A stretch of 64,000 bases of DNA from positions 65,256 to 129,255 of the forward strand of contig NW_001799233.1 in the NCBI RefSeq assembly GCF_000165425.1. Reading direction: 5' to 3'. Numbering within the stretch: position 1 is the first letter of the stretch; each line of letters begins with the position of its first letter. The notes under the pieces are model-generated. The model made no database searches, was not told where the DNA came from, and saw only the letters and a list, made by a program, of their open reading frames with translations. The DNA comes from Paramecium tetraurelia. Lineage: Eukaryota; Ciliophora; Oligohymenophorea; Peniculida; Parameciidae. Shown in pieces: positions 11,637-23,100 of this stretch. The position numbers and the translations under genes are program-made.

Positions 11637-11790
11637 TCACTTACCTGGCGAGCACTGCTGATGATCATGCAGATTAGCAGTGTGGGGTTAAGCTGGCCAT
11701 CGCACAACCGGCGTCAGTGAGGCTCCAAAACTTTCCGTTTGGAAAGGCTTTATCGCTCAATTTCTGCTAGTGAGGGGAAACCCTCGCACC
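11637..11790 (+). ncRNA. U1: U1 spliceosomal snRNA
   Basis: The only clearly GC-rich island of the region. The 5' end contains ACTTACCTGGC, the U1 sequence that pairs with 5' splice sites. Stem-loop I is formed by CACTGCT and AGCAGTG around a loop with GATCATGCAG, resembling the U1-70K binding loop. Stem-loop II has GCTGG and CCGGC around CATCGCACAA, close to the U1A site AUUGCAC. Stem-loop III is CTTTCC-GTTT-GGAAAG. An Sm site AATTTCTG follows, then a terminal hairpin GAGGG-GAAA-CCCTC. All parts occur in canonical order. The exact ends are estimated to within a few bases. It sits between divergent protein genes; no promoter element was assigned. Confidence 0.95.
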
Positions 11791-11988
11791 TTCCTTTTAA
11801 ATTAAACAAACGAAATTATATATAAATATAACATAAAATGAATGAAGAATCTATTCTTAAATCTGTCATCTTAATATTTATTTGATCTGATATGCTTTGG
11901 GTTAATCAAATAATCTTATTGAGAACACTTTTTTTTTAATTGAAAAATATATGTCTTCAACTGAAATATAAATATTTATTTAATTTAA

Positions 11989-14900
11989 ATGGACCATTAA
12001 AGTATGATTAATGAAATTCAGCAATGCTTTTAATCTTCAGAAGCTTATGCAAAAGTAAAAAAATACAAAGACACATTCCGTGAATAACAAAGGTATTTTG
12101 TATTTTTATTTGAGTCAAATATCGCCAATTATTTGTGAGGCAATATGTGCAACGATGACTGAAGGCACTCCAATGAGCAAATTACTAGCCTTGAGAGTAT
12201 AACATTATCCTCTAATTCTAGCTTTGTAAAGAGATGATGGATTTAAAATCAGATACATTTAGCAAACAAGTCAATGATAAAATTCTTTCGAAAATGAAAT
12301 AAATTGCAATATTTAAAAAACATGATCAAAGCGATATCAGAGGTAAATATTTATTCTCTGACAATCCATGTATATATTTATTAATAAGCAAGCCAAGGAA
12401 ATAGCATCAATTGGAAATAGCTTAATGAAATTATGTCTAGATTGCATTAAAGTTTGGGCATTTTGGTATCCTTAGAGCAATTTCAAAGTTGTCTATGATG
12501 ATTTAATTACATAAGGAGTTGCATTTCCAGTAAAATACACTTACTTCAAAGAATACAATGACAATCCATCATCTTTGAATTAATCATTTATTCTATCTTC
12601 TCACTCATCTAAAGAATAGCCATTAAAATAATCAATACCTAATTAAAAAACCTATTAAGATGGACAATAATTGTTATAACAAATTAACGTTTAAATTGAA
12701 AATCTAGTTAAAATAGTATAAGATTAAGAATCGAATGAGACTATCAATAACCTAAATCAAATACTCAAAAATAATTTAGAACAATACAATGGATAAATAG
12801 AATAGGTTTTAATCCAGATTATTGATTCTGGTGAAGAGAATTTAATTAATGATTTAATTTCTAAATAGGAAATGGTTCGTGAAATCAAACAAGATTACGA
12901 TGATTATCTGATAAAAAAACTTGATTGGAATAAACTTAATTAAAAATTCAGAAGATTCACTTAATCACCTATAACTCCTGAACCCGCTTAAGCAATCATA
13001 CCTACATAATAAAAATAGCAATAGAATCAATAATAAATCTAATCTATTAAATAACCTGTAACCACAAAAGCAGATCAAACTCTATCTGTCATTCGAGAAG
13101 AAACTGTTTAGGATGCCGATCAAATAGATAAATCAAATATTCTATAGGAGGACAATAAAGTAATAATAATTCAGAATATTAGATATCAATGAAATATTAG
13201 TCTCTAGTATTAAATTAGACTGAAAATATTAAACCAGGTGCTTAAACCCTTCAATCAGAATTACATAAAAAAGATAAATTACAATAAGATAATAAAAAAT
13301 AGATCCATAAATCTTTATCTGTAGAAGTCAATGATGATATTAATTTAAATGAATTTTAAGCTAAAATAAATAAATAAACTGACTATGCTAGTACTAAATA
13401 AACGAAATAAACATCATAGCCCCTTACTAAAAGTATTGAATAATAGTCTCCAAAAGCAATAGTTAATTAAGTATTAAGTAACGTATAAGCAAACCAATAA
13501 AATTTAAATTCAACCCTACTCTATAGCACAATTAATAATCAGTTGTAAACCAATCAAAAAGAGCAATAATAAAATTAAGAAGAAAAAGAATTGAATAATT
13601 AAAAAAATAATTTTAATAATAAGGAATAATAAAAAGATCAAATATAGTAAAATGAGAAGGAAATAATTGAATAATAATAAAAGTAGTAGTAATAGTAGTT
13701 AGAATAATAATAGTAGTAATAATAATAATAGTAATAATAACAATAATAATAGTAATAGTAACAGTAATAATAACAACAATAATAACAGTAATAATAACAA
13801 CAATAATAACAATAATAATAATAATAGTAATAATAACAACAATAATAATTATAATAACAACAATAATAATAATAATAATAACAACAACAACAACAACCAT
13901 AATAGTAATAATAACAACTATTGCAATAATAGTAATAGTAATAATATTTTAATTCGAATGCAAAAAAAAATAATTTTGATGAATAAGTTAGTCAGTTGAA
14001 ATAAGGATTAAAAATAGAAGGATTTGATTAAATTTATAGCTTTTCTTAAAGATAATCAAACCTGAATGAAAAAAAAAATATGAATTTAAAGTAAATTGAT
14101 ACTTAAGTCAAATTAGAAGGTTAGATTAATTAAATTTAGGACACTTATATTAAGTAAAAGCAAATGTAAAATTTCAAATAGGACTAAGCAAATAACAGTT
14201 CAAGGATTTCTTAGCCTTCATTAAGTTTAAGTTAGGTATCGTAAAGAAAACTAGAACACTCTTAATAATAGCATCGAAGCTCATCATAAAAACGAGAAAA
14301 TTATAGTGTGAATGACAAAATAGAGTTGGAACTTTTAAAGGAGGAAAATCAAAAATTGAAATAATAAGTGAATTAGATTATTGAAAAATATGAAATCAAA
14401 TAACAATAATATTCCTAAGAATTATAAGACAAAATTAACGAGATTTCTAGCTTAAAATAGGTAGTCTATGCTAAGACTGATAAAATAGATAGTAATAATT
14501 AGTTGATGAAATAATTATAAGATTTCTAAAAACTTTAATTGGATTACTAAACTCTTGACTACAAACACAACCAATTATAAAAACAATATGACAATCTGAA
14601 TGAATAACATGAACAAATTTAGAAAGAAATGTAATTAAAATCAAAATAAATTGCATTATAAAATAAAGAAATTTATGAATTAAAACAAATTAAATAATAA
14701 GAGTTGGAAATTAAGAAGAGAAGTGAATCTGTAGGTTAATACTCAAAAACTGCTTAGCAATTTCATCCATAGAATTCGATTCTTAGATAAAGTATCTGTG
14801 ACGAGCCTATTTTGACAGAAAGCCAGAAAAGGATTATTTTTCCATTCACAAATCCATTTGAATACTATAGGGACCGTTTGAAGAATAATTAGAAAGGTCA

Positions 14901-15663
14901 GGTCTCTTCAGCTTATTCTGAATGGAAAAACTTAAATTTAGACAATTAAAATATCGAAAATTTAAAATAATCAATTTTATCTAATTAATCAATACTTTTT
15001 GCATGCAAATAATTAGAAATTGGATGTAAACTAGATAAATTGAATGAAAGAAAAATGATATTGCATCTTTTTTTTTTGAATTCCAATAAGCTTTCTGGTT
15101 ATAAAATGGATTTAAATTTTTAATTTGTTAATGAAATATCAACTGGAATTCTAAAGAGATAATCAATATAATTATATTAGGATTCTTCTGAAGATTTAGT
15201 AATTGAATTCAATATTAATTAATTGCCTTTTTCTATTTCTTCTGTAAACATAAAGCTTTAAACAACAAAGACAATCAATTATATATGTTATTTGCCAATT
15301 TCGTTGTTTAGTTGCTTTCAATTTTTTAATTTATCTTTAAAAGAATATCAATCATATTGGCAAATAGCAAAAAACTGTGTGATCAGAAGCCAAGAATTCG
15401 AATACAATTTCAATTACGTAAGCAATGTGTTCAGAAAGAACATTGTAGTGATAGAATTAAATAGCCATAAAAAAAAGGAGTTTTTTGCTGGGATTGATGA
15501 AATAAAATATGGATCCATCATATAGTGTGAAAACTCAAATTATTTGGTAAGATACATATTATAGCCAAATAATAAAATGCTAATTTAGATATGCCACTTG
15601 AATGGAAGATAGAACATATCAGATTCTATCTTAAACATTTTAGTTTTTCTACTTTCTAGTTGA
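11989..15663 (+). CDS. Clathrin-adaptor-like protein: VHS-like domain, long poly-Q linker, adaptin-ear-like domain
   Basis: Large protein of about 1,184 aa after four introns (22, 25, ~50 and 23 nt). Residues ~1-150 look like a VHS/ENTH-type helical solenoid (MINEIQQCF; IICEAICATMTEGTPMSKLL; NSLMKLCLDCIKVWAFWYP). Next come coiled-coil segments and a Gln tract written almost entirely as TAA/TAG (about 13,660-13,950), then more coiled coil. The C-terminal ~220 aa resemble an adaptin appendage/GAE ear (MDLNFQFVNEISTGILKR; YWQIAKNCVIRSQEFEY). This order (VHS, disordered linker, ear) is that of GGA/Tom1-type sorting adaptors at Golgi and endosomes. GAT and clathrin-box motifs were not identified, so the call is by architecture only. 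Confidence 0.6.
13660..13950 (+). repeat. Trinucleotide (TAA/TAG/CAA)n tract encoding poly-glutamine
   Basis: Almost uninterrupted TAA, TAG, CAA and CAG triplets inside the VHS/ear adaptor frame, giving well over 70 consecutive or nearly consecutive glutamines. In a standard-code reading this stretch would be all stops, or poly-Asn/Ser in another frame. Confidence 0.9.
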
Positions 15664-15715
15664 AATAGATATCATAATATATTAATTCAAATTATAATTA
15701 ATTCTTAATCTTAAA

Positions 15716-16747
15716 ATGCAAAAATATATATCAATAATCTCTAAGACTCAAAAAGAAGATGATGATTTACAAAATTCCATAAATGAGGCATAATAGATCG
15801 TTTAGATAATCGTAATTTTCTAATCCATAGAGAAATCGCCTTAAAGAAATGAAGAGGGTGAATAATATGATATGTTGTAAACTTCAAAGTTTTGGATTAG
15901 TTAGGGAAACAGTATTAAAAGACTGTTTGGCTTATAGTAGTAAAATCAATGCTACACAAAATAAACATTGCCCTCTAAATTTTGATAAAGCAATGATTTG
16001 AGGTTGCCAAATTTAATAAAAGAGAATATGAGAAGTTCTAAAAGGAGGAGGGAAAATGATGGGCTGTGCAATATTATGATTAAGAAGAATAGTATAAATT
16101 TTAAAAAGCTGAAAATGTAATTCTTAGACTTAAACAATTTCAGTAAATAAGTAAAGTTTCCATAGTTATGATTGGGAAATGGAAAAGATCACTACCTTGA
16201 AATGACTGATTATTAAGAGCAAATAAAACTGTTATCCAAACCTTAATAACCATTGAGCAATTACTTGGTTATAAAATCAAAAATAATTTTGAAAACAATA
16301 TAAAATTGAACAAAGAGTGTAAAAATACGTTATAAGGCTAATCAAATCAAATTTTAAGACATAATTAAAATTAAGATTAAAGTTACCAATTCAGTCAATT
16401 ATGATTTATTGTGAAGCTAGTAATCCAACCTATCCGTCTATAAAATGTGTTTATTGCATAATTATGAAGATGTTAGAGCAGTTTAATCTAAAAGGGTTGA
16501 TTATGAAATACATCTCTAATCTCTTTCAAATATTATTTTATAGAAAGATTAAATTATTAATGAGGAAGGAAGTGCAACTTCAAAAAAAGATGATGCTGCA
16601 GTTTTGATTTTCTATAATATTAAGAATTTGAGTATTAAAGAAGATGTCAATAATTTTAACAAAAAGTAGAGTGATTAGTCACAAAAGTTATCGGTCGGAT
16701 AAATTGTAAATTTGAAGGGTCTTCGAGAGTAAGGGTTTCTAAAATGA
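15716..16747 (+). pseudogene. Probably degenerate gene (several coding-like pieces in different frames)
   Basis: Starting from ATG 15716, a frame with a possible 19-nt intron runs to TGA 15999-16001 (…CPLNFDKAMI). Exactly at that TGA the +1 frame continues as EVAKFNKREYEKFQKEEGK, then meets another TGA and reads on in the same frame (WAVQYYDQEEQYKFQKAEN). A further good piece (SKKDDAAVLIFYNIKNLSIK) ends at TGA 16745-16747. I could not join the pieces with introns of normal size. Composition is protein-like throughout. Either a decaying gene copy, as expected after genome duplication, or errors in the sequence. Family not recognised. Confidence 0.4.
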
Positions 16748-16786
16748 TTATTAATTCTAATTATATTATTATCGTATTATATTATT

Positions 16787-17880
16787 ATGAGAGACACTGC
16801 ATTTAGTTCATCACCATTTGAAAAACCAAACAAATTAACTAGTGGTTTATTTAGAGATTGTCAGAGGTTTATACCTAGACGTAAGTTTACTGAAGAAAAT
16901 CAAGAAAATGCAACTGTATTTGCAAAATTAAGAAGGGCTGGTTTAGAAAAGAAAAAGGCTCTTAAATATTGTTAAGCCTAGCATTGCAAATTGGATGCTA
17001 CTTAAGGTGACTTTGGCCCACCTGGTTTCAAAATATTCAAATAAAATTATGATCCAATAAAACAATATAAAGGATGGTAATTAGATGGGAAAATCAAATT
17101 AAAAGATTAATGTGAATATGAAAGAATAAGTAAAGATATTAATTTAGGCTTGAGATAATAACCCAATGAAGATTTGTACTAATTGTATAATAGACTAGCA
17201 GAGACTCATCGTAACACAGAAGAAAGATGCAATTTTACTGATCTTTCAAGATAAGAGTTAATAATGAAATTGAGATCATTGACAAGAGATGACAATAGGA
17301 AATACAACACTCCAATTTACTAATTGAGAAGACATAATGAAATTTATTATGAATTAGCAGATTATTTTGAAAAATAATAGCCTCCTTAAATTAAATCTTT
17401 AGTTACAGAATTAGAAGCGTTTGATGACATTGTTCCTAGAAAATAATTAAAGTAATTTTATTTGGAATAAAAATCTACTGGAAACAAAAAAAAGAACTTA
17501 GGTCAAGAGGTTAGTGAGAAAATGTAACGACGTTCAAGAATTCTCATGGAGTTGACTGCCTTATTTTCTCCTGTAAAGTCTGATAGTTTGGTATCAAATT
17601 AAATAATTTATATAAGAATAGAAGATCTTTCTTTACTAAATAGGATTAAATGTGGTAAGTTCAGAATGATTCAGCAATTACGAGTCTATTAGATATGGAT
17701 GAATGCAATATTAGTAGAAATGCTGAAAGAAATAGCATTTTCTTCTATCGTTTTGCCAAAGTCAAATAATCAGAGGAACAAGAAAAAATAAATCAATTCT
17801 AAGACTCTTTAAAGAAAGTAATTAAAAAAAATATTGAAAACATCAATTACTCCAAAAAAAAAAATAGATTCTTCGATTGA
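16787..17880 (+). CDS. Conserved-looking hypothetical protein
   Basis: 355 aa after one 26-nt intron (GTATCAAA...TATAAG, near 17,590); the length closes. It begins MRDTAFSSSPFEKPNKLTSG and has an even, structured-looking composition with few low-complexity stretches (for example FGPPGFKIFKQNYDPIKQYK and LRSLTRDDNRKYNTPIYQLR). No domain recognised. The C-terminus is Lys-rich and ends KNRFFD. Without splicing the frame also stays open into unrelated sequence, but the spliced version has much better composition. Confidence 0.65.
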
Positions 17881-17985
17881 CTTTTATATTTCATATAATG
17901 TTCTATTTAAATTTCAATCATCTGTATTTTAATCATTGCTTTCCAAATTAGAATGTAAGTATATTAAAATATTATATTATTTTTG

Positions 17986-18429
17986 ATGAATAAATATAGG
18001 GTAAGTACTCATCCTTTATTAAATTAATTTTAATGGAAAATATCAAAAAGACTTGAATAAAATATTGACTTATCCAAATATTCAAACTAGTTTTGTACAT
18101 TATTGAGATGTAATAATGAGGAGCTGGATTTCAAAATTCCCTAACTTATTGGAATTATCAAATTGGGCTAATTATCTCGATTGGCAGTATTAGAATTTAA
18201 ACTTCTGATGCAATAATCTATTATTGAAGCTTAAATAAATGGATCATTTTAAAATGATCTTGATTTCATTCGAGATATCATAATTTTTATTGAATTGAAT
18301 TATTTGTAATCTGAGGATGAGAAATTCTTACCAGAGTCTATACCATCTTCGCTCTCTCCTTTGAAAGCTAAACTAATGACAACTAAATGCTCATATTAAA
18401 AGGATGGTTGGAGAAAGATTAATATTTGA
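17986..18429 (+). CDS. Hypothetical protein
   Basis: Single-exon frame of 147 codons from ATG (MNKYRVSTHPLLNQFQWKIS) to TGA at 18427-18429. Mid-region LDFIRDIIIFIELNYLQSE and LPESIPSSLSPLKAKLMTTK look like genuine protein. After the TGA the +1 frame continues as DLVYIYNTFHIKTTILLISN, so it may continue into the unresolved coding region downstream. No family recognised. Confidence 0.4.
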
Positions 18430-20071
18430 TCTCGTATATATATATAATACATTCCATATTAAAACAACTATTCTATTAATTAGCAATTTGGCTACTGAAT
18501 CTGGATGCCTATATATCAATAATTAATCAAATGGGAAGCGGATAATCTATTATATAAAGATCATTACTAAATTGTTGAAAATTTCTAATAGAAGACATTG
18601 AACTATATTCAGATATGAAATTGTTGAACACCTTAGGAGATTCTGACATAAATTTTTATTGTGATGATGAAAAAGAGGGTAAATTGAGTATAGAATAGAT
18701 TTTTAGATAGAAAATGATAAAAATTATTTGGAGATGTATTCCACTTTAAATTATATAATCTGAGGATGTCTTACTCAAAATATTGTCTACAAATCTAATA
18801 AAATATAGATAATTCGAAAATTATAAATTAGATTCAGATTTTGTCAGAAACTTTAGATTTAATGAATTTTAATAAGTTGAAGTTGAAATATGATTGATAT
18901 GAATATTGATGCTGCAAATTTATAATGGATTGGAAGTAGTGGCTTTTAATTTTCAGATTAACTTAAAGATATTATCTAATTGATTAAAAAAGATTCATAA
19001 GAGTTAATGAATAATTACTATTTTTAATCAAATGGTGATTTATTAGAATTTTTTAAAATGGAAAAAGGATAACATTTTACTTAAATCTTCCATACCTTAA
19101 TGGATTTGCGAAAATTATTTTTTTAGCCATTTCTTTGAATTTTATGAAGAAAAATAAAAGAGAATTTCAAATTGCATTCGAAAGTTGAATAATAATTATA
19201 GAGAAATACTCCTATTAAGATACCAGGCCTGATGTAAATGTGTATTGAACAAGATTATTAATTACCACTTAATTCAAACCATTTTTAATACGATGATTAC
19301 TTATATTAAAATATGGAAAAAATCTTAAATAAAATGATAAATTGGTTAAAAGGAGAAAGTAGTTTAGTAATATAATTTTAATAAATGAAACCACTTAATA
19401 AGGAGGAAGTGCTGTAATTAATTATTAAGATACTCCTAATTTATATATTTGAGGAAAATTAATAATAAGTTTAAGGAAAATGAAAAATTGAACTTTAAAG
19501 TATGTTTATTAGCATCCAGAATCAAATATTATGAGTGAATAAATAAGAGGATAGGATATTAAGAATATGTAAAAAATTAATTTAATCAAGAATTGAATTT
19601 TATCTAATATTGATTATTGATTATAGAGATCAAAATGTTTAATCTAGAAACAGGGGAATGAATTCTATCTCAAATAAGTTACTTGACTATTTCAGCTTTA
19701 CTAAGCCAGTCTATGAAATTTTTGCATAGAAATCATTAATTTTCTCGAAAATTCAAAATTTAAAGATAAATCATTAGCAAATGGTGCTTTTTAAAATGCC
19801 AATATTATTAGAAATTCGTAGTCACAGTATTGCTATCTTTCAATAAATGAAAAAAAAAATAATATAACCTTTTTGTACTTCATTACAATTAACAATATAT
19901 AGACAATATATAAAAATTTATTACTATTAAGTCTTTATTATTGAAATTCATTTACATGAATTACAAATATATTATAAAAGAATGATGATAATTTAGAAAT
20001 TTTAAATGATAAAATATAATGCTAACTATCACTATAAATATTATTACATGACTGCAAAATTCAAATTCTGA
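18430..20071 (+). other. Coding-like region, gene model unresolved
   Basis: Several stretches with good protein composition on the plus strand but in changing frames: DIELYSDMKLLNTLGDSDIN (~18,595), MNIDAANLQWIGSSGFQFSD (~18,900), MEKILNKMINWLKGESSLVI (~19,310), and a long final piece SNKLLDYFSFTKPVYEIFAQ running to TGA 20069-20071. I could not connect them all with 20-35-nt introns. It may be one multi-exon gene, or an N-terminal part of the TRANK1-like gene that follows. Some frame changes may be real breaks. Confidence 0.4.
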
Positions 20072-20167
20072 TTTTATCTACAACGCTTGCGAAATATAAT
20101 TATAAAGTTAAGGACTTTATGAAATTAAACACAAATTCTTTTTTTATTTTATTATTAAAGAATAAAC

Positions 20168-23100
20168 ATGAAATAAAACATTCAAAAACCCAAGTTTAGT
20201 CAGGTCATAATGAATTAATATTTTAAAGAGAAAGCAGAGCTTGATAATTCTTTTAAGTAAATTTAAAAAAGCATTCTTCAAAAATTTGAGGAAAAATTAA
20301 ATGCCAAAAACATTTTTTTATTGTACTTTTAAACTTTAACTAATCTAAATGAATATCGATATATGGGATAAACATTACATGTAGAAGATGAAATAAGGGA
20401 GTATTTATAAAGTCTGCCTCTTCATACCTTTTTCCCTTAAAGGATTTGGGATTTTAGTTTTACAAGTAAAATACGTTATTAATTTAGAATAATTTCTATA
20501 AAAGTTTTAATCTCTCAAAGAAGATGAAGTAATTAGAGTTGTTTTTTTAATTAGGAGCATACTTTAAGGAAGATTTAATAAATAAAATTATTAATGGATT
20601 AATGTGAATCAGATCTAGGTTGGTAGTATCAAATTTCCATTTTAACATGACTTTGAATTAGACTTTGCTGTTGAAGGCCGAATTACAATGATGTTTTAAG
20701 TGTTTCCCAAAAAATATCCTCTTATGGATAATTCAGATCATCCAACTTAATTTGATTTTGTTCATGAATTGATATTTGTCGAGTTGAATGAAGGTACGCA
20801 TTAGAAAAACCCATAACCATATGAAAAATACCTTAAAGCTCAATAAAGCAAACCAAACTTTTTTACCGATATGAAATTTATTTAAGAAAATGGAGATAAA
20901 AAAAAAATTAAGTACTTAAGGGTTGGGGAAGCCAGTGAAAATCAATGCTTATTGTTGGGACCAAGAATATTTAGACCGTTATTATGTTAGGGGAGATAAT
21001 TTAATTATAATTATAAGTTAAACCTATGGATGACGATAGAAGATGAAGAAAAATATTATAAGAAATTAAAATAGATAGAAGAAATAAGATAAAATAATTA
21101 GATTATAAGAAATTATTGTTTTTTGCCTTCTTCATAATAATTATTAACAATCATAAAAAACATCCCAAATTTTAGAGTAAAATTAACTGAAGAGTAAAAA
21201 AATGTGATTTCATATGGAGGGGATGCTTTAGTAATTGGTAGAAGTGGAACAGGTAAGACAACATGTGCACTTTTAAAATTATTCTCTACAGACATTTTGT
21301 ACAAATTGAGAATCAAATTAAATTAGATAAAATCATCATCTACAGATATTATATTATCTTAATAAGATTAAAATTCTTAATTAAAGACAATCTTTGTAAC
21401 TGCAAGTCCATTATTGGCCTGTTAAGTCAAAAGATTATATGATTAATTAGTCAATAATATCCAAAATGCAATTAATACTAAAAGACAGAGGACAAAATAG
21501 GATTAATAAATGAATCCTTAATCCTAAAATATTGATTTAGAATAGAGTACTTTCTAAATAATTGAAGCACTTTAATAAAATGATGAAGATATTGATGGTA
21601 ATAATCAATAAGAAACTTAGAACGATAATGAAATAGAAGATGAGGAGATCAATGAGTTTGAAAAAGAGATGGGAAAATTTAATAAATTTAGTGAAATTCA
21701 ATAATTCCCAGTTTTCTTAACACTACGTAAATTATTGGCTCTTATTGATTCCTCCCTTCTCCATTCTTTTTTTAAGGTCTTTGGGGGATATTAAAATAAA
21801 TTATCTTAATGGCATAATGAATCTTCTGGTCTTATGACACTGGATAAAAACTAAACTGCTTAGCCATTTAATGAAGATCTTCTATATAAACATATTAGTC
21901 TAATTGACAATCAAGAATTTATTGAAACCAATTTACAAGAAGTCACATTGGAGGTTTTCGAGAGAGTGTTTTGGCCTAAGATAGTAAAAGATTTGAAGTA
22001 GGAATATTATGATGTATCAACTTTTGATCCAACTTTGGTTTGGAGTGAAATTTGCACAAAAATCAAGGGTCATGAAACCTCACATGAATATCCCGATAAA
22101 TACATGAATTTTGAAAATTATTCTTATTATCATAGAGTATTATCAGAGGTATAGACAAAATTACTTTATAAAGCATTTGAGACTTATGAGAGATTAAGAC
22201 AAAGTTATGGATATTATGATTTGTTAGATATAGTAAATCATATTAACTATGAATTATCTTAAGGGAATGATGTGATTGAGAGTGTTCATTATTTAATGTT
22301 GGATGAACTTCAAGATGTTCCAAGAGCTGTTCTGGTTTTATTGGATAGAATGGCAGAATTTGGTTTATTTTGTTGTGGGGACAATGCTTAGAACATAGCC
22401 AAAGGAATAGGGTTTAAGTTTTTTGAAGTATAAGATTGCATCCTAAATTACAGAGGTAATCAAAGGAGAAGATAATCAAATCTAACATTATTTGATTTAA
22501 ATATTAATTTTAGATCGCACAATTAAATTCTTTAGATTGGCCAACTCCGTTATCAGAGTCTTAGAGATTTGTTTCCCATACAAAATTGATAGATTAAAGA
22601 AGGAAACATCTGATTTAACTGGACCAAGACCTGTTGTCTTATAAACAGACTCACCATAAGACCTGTTGTCTTACATTTAAGAATTTTTCACAAATGACCG
22701 CAAAACAGTTGAGTTTGGATGTAATTAAGCTATCATCGTTAAGGATCAAGAATCAAAGGAAAAATTACCTTAAGAACTGTAAAATGCCTTGGTTCTTACT
22801 ATTTATGAAGCAAAAGGATTAGAATTTGATGATGTAATTCTGTATAACTTCTTTAATGATTGCACTACTTCTGTAGATGATTGGAAAATCTTGAATGAAT
22901 TCGAGGTTAATTCAGTCTATATGTCTGAGGAAGGATTTAAAAATTTCTAAACAGGTATTCTATATTAAATATTTATAGTCCATCAATCTGAAATTGTAAC
23001 ATCTGATTACAATGCTTAGAACAAATTGATCGAAATTAAATAGCTTAAGTTAAAAGAAAGGGACTAAAAAAAAGCAAAATCCTAGGATGCCTTTTCGGAA

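Noticed and set aside
13613-13900. Minus-strand Val/Ile/Thr-only reading frame (standard code)
   Set aside because: It is the complement of the poly-Gln tract of the plus-strand adaptor gene; pure trinucleotide repeat artefact.
20465-20500. Frame break near the start of the TRANK1-like gene
   Set aside because: Explained by a 22-nt intron, GTAAAATACG...ATTTAG.
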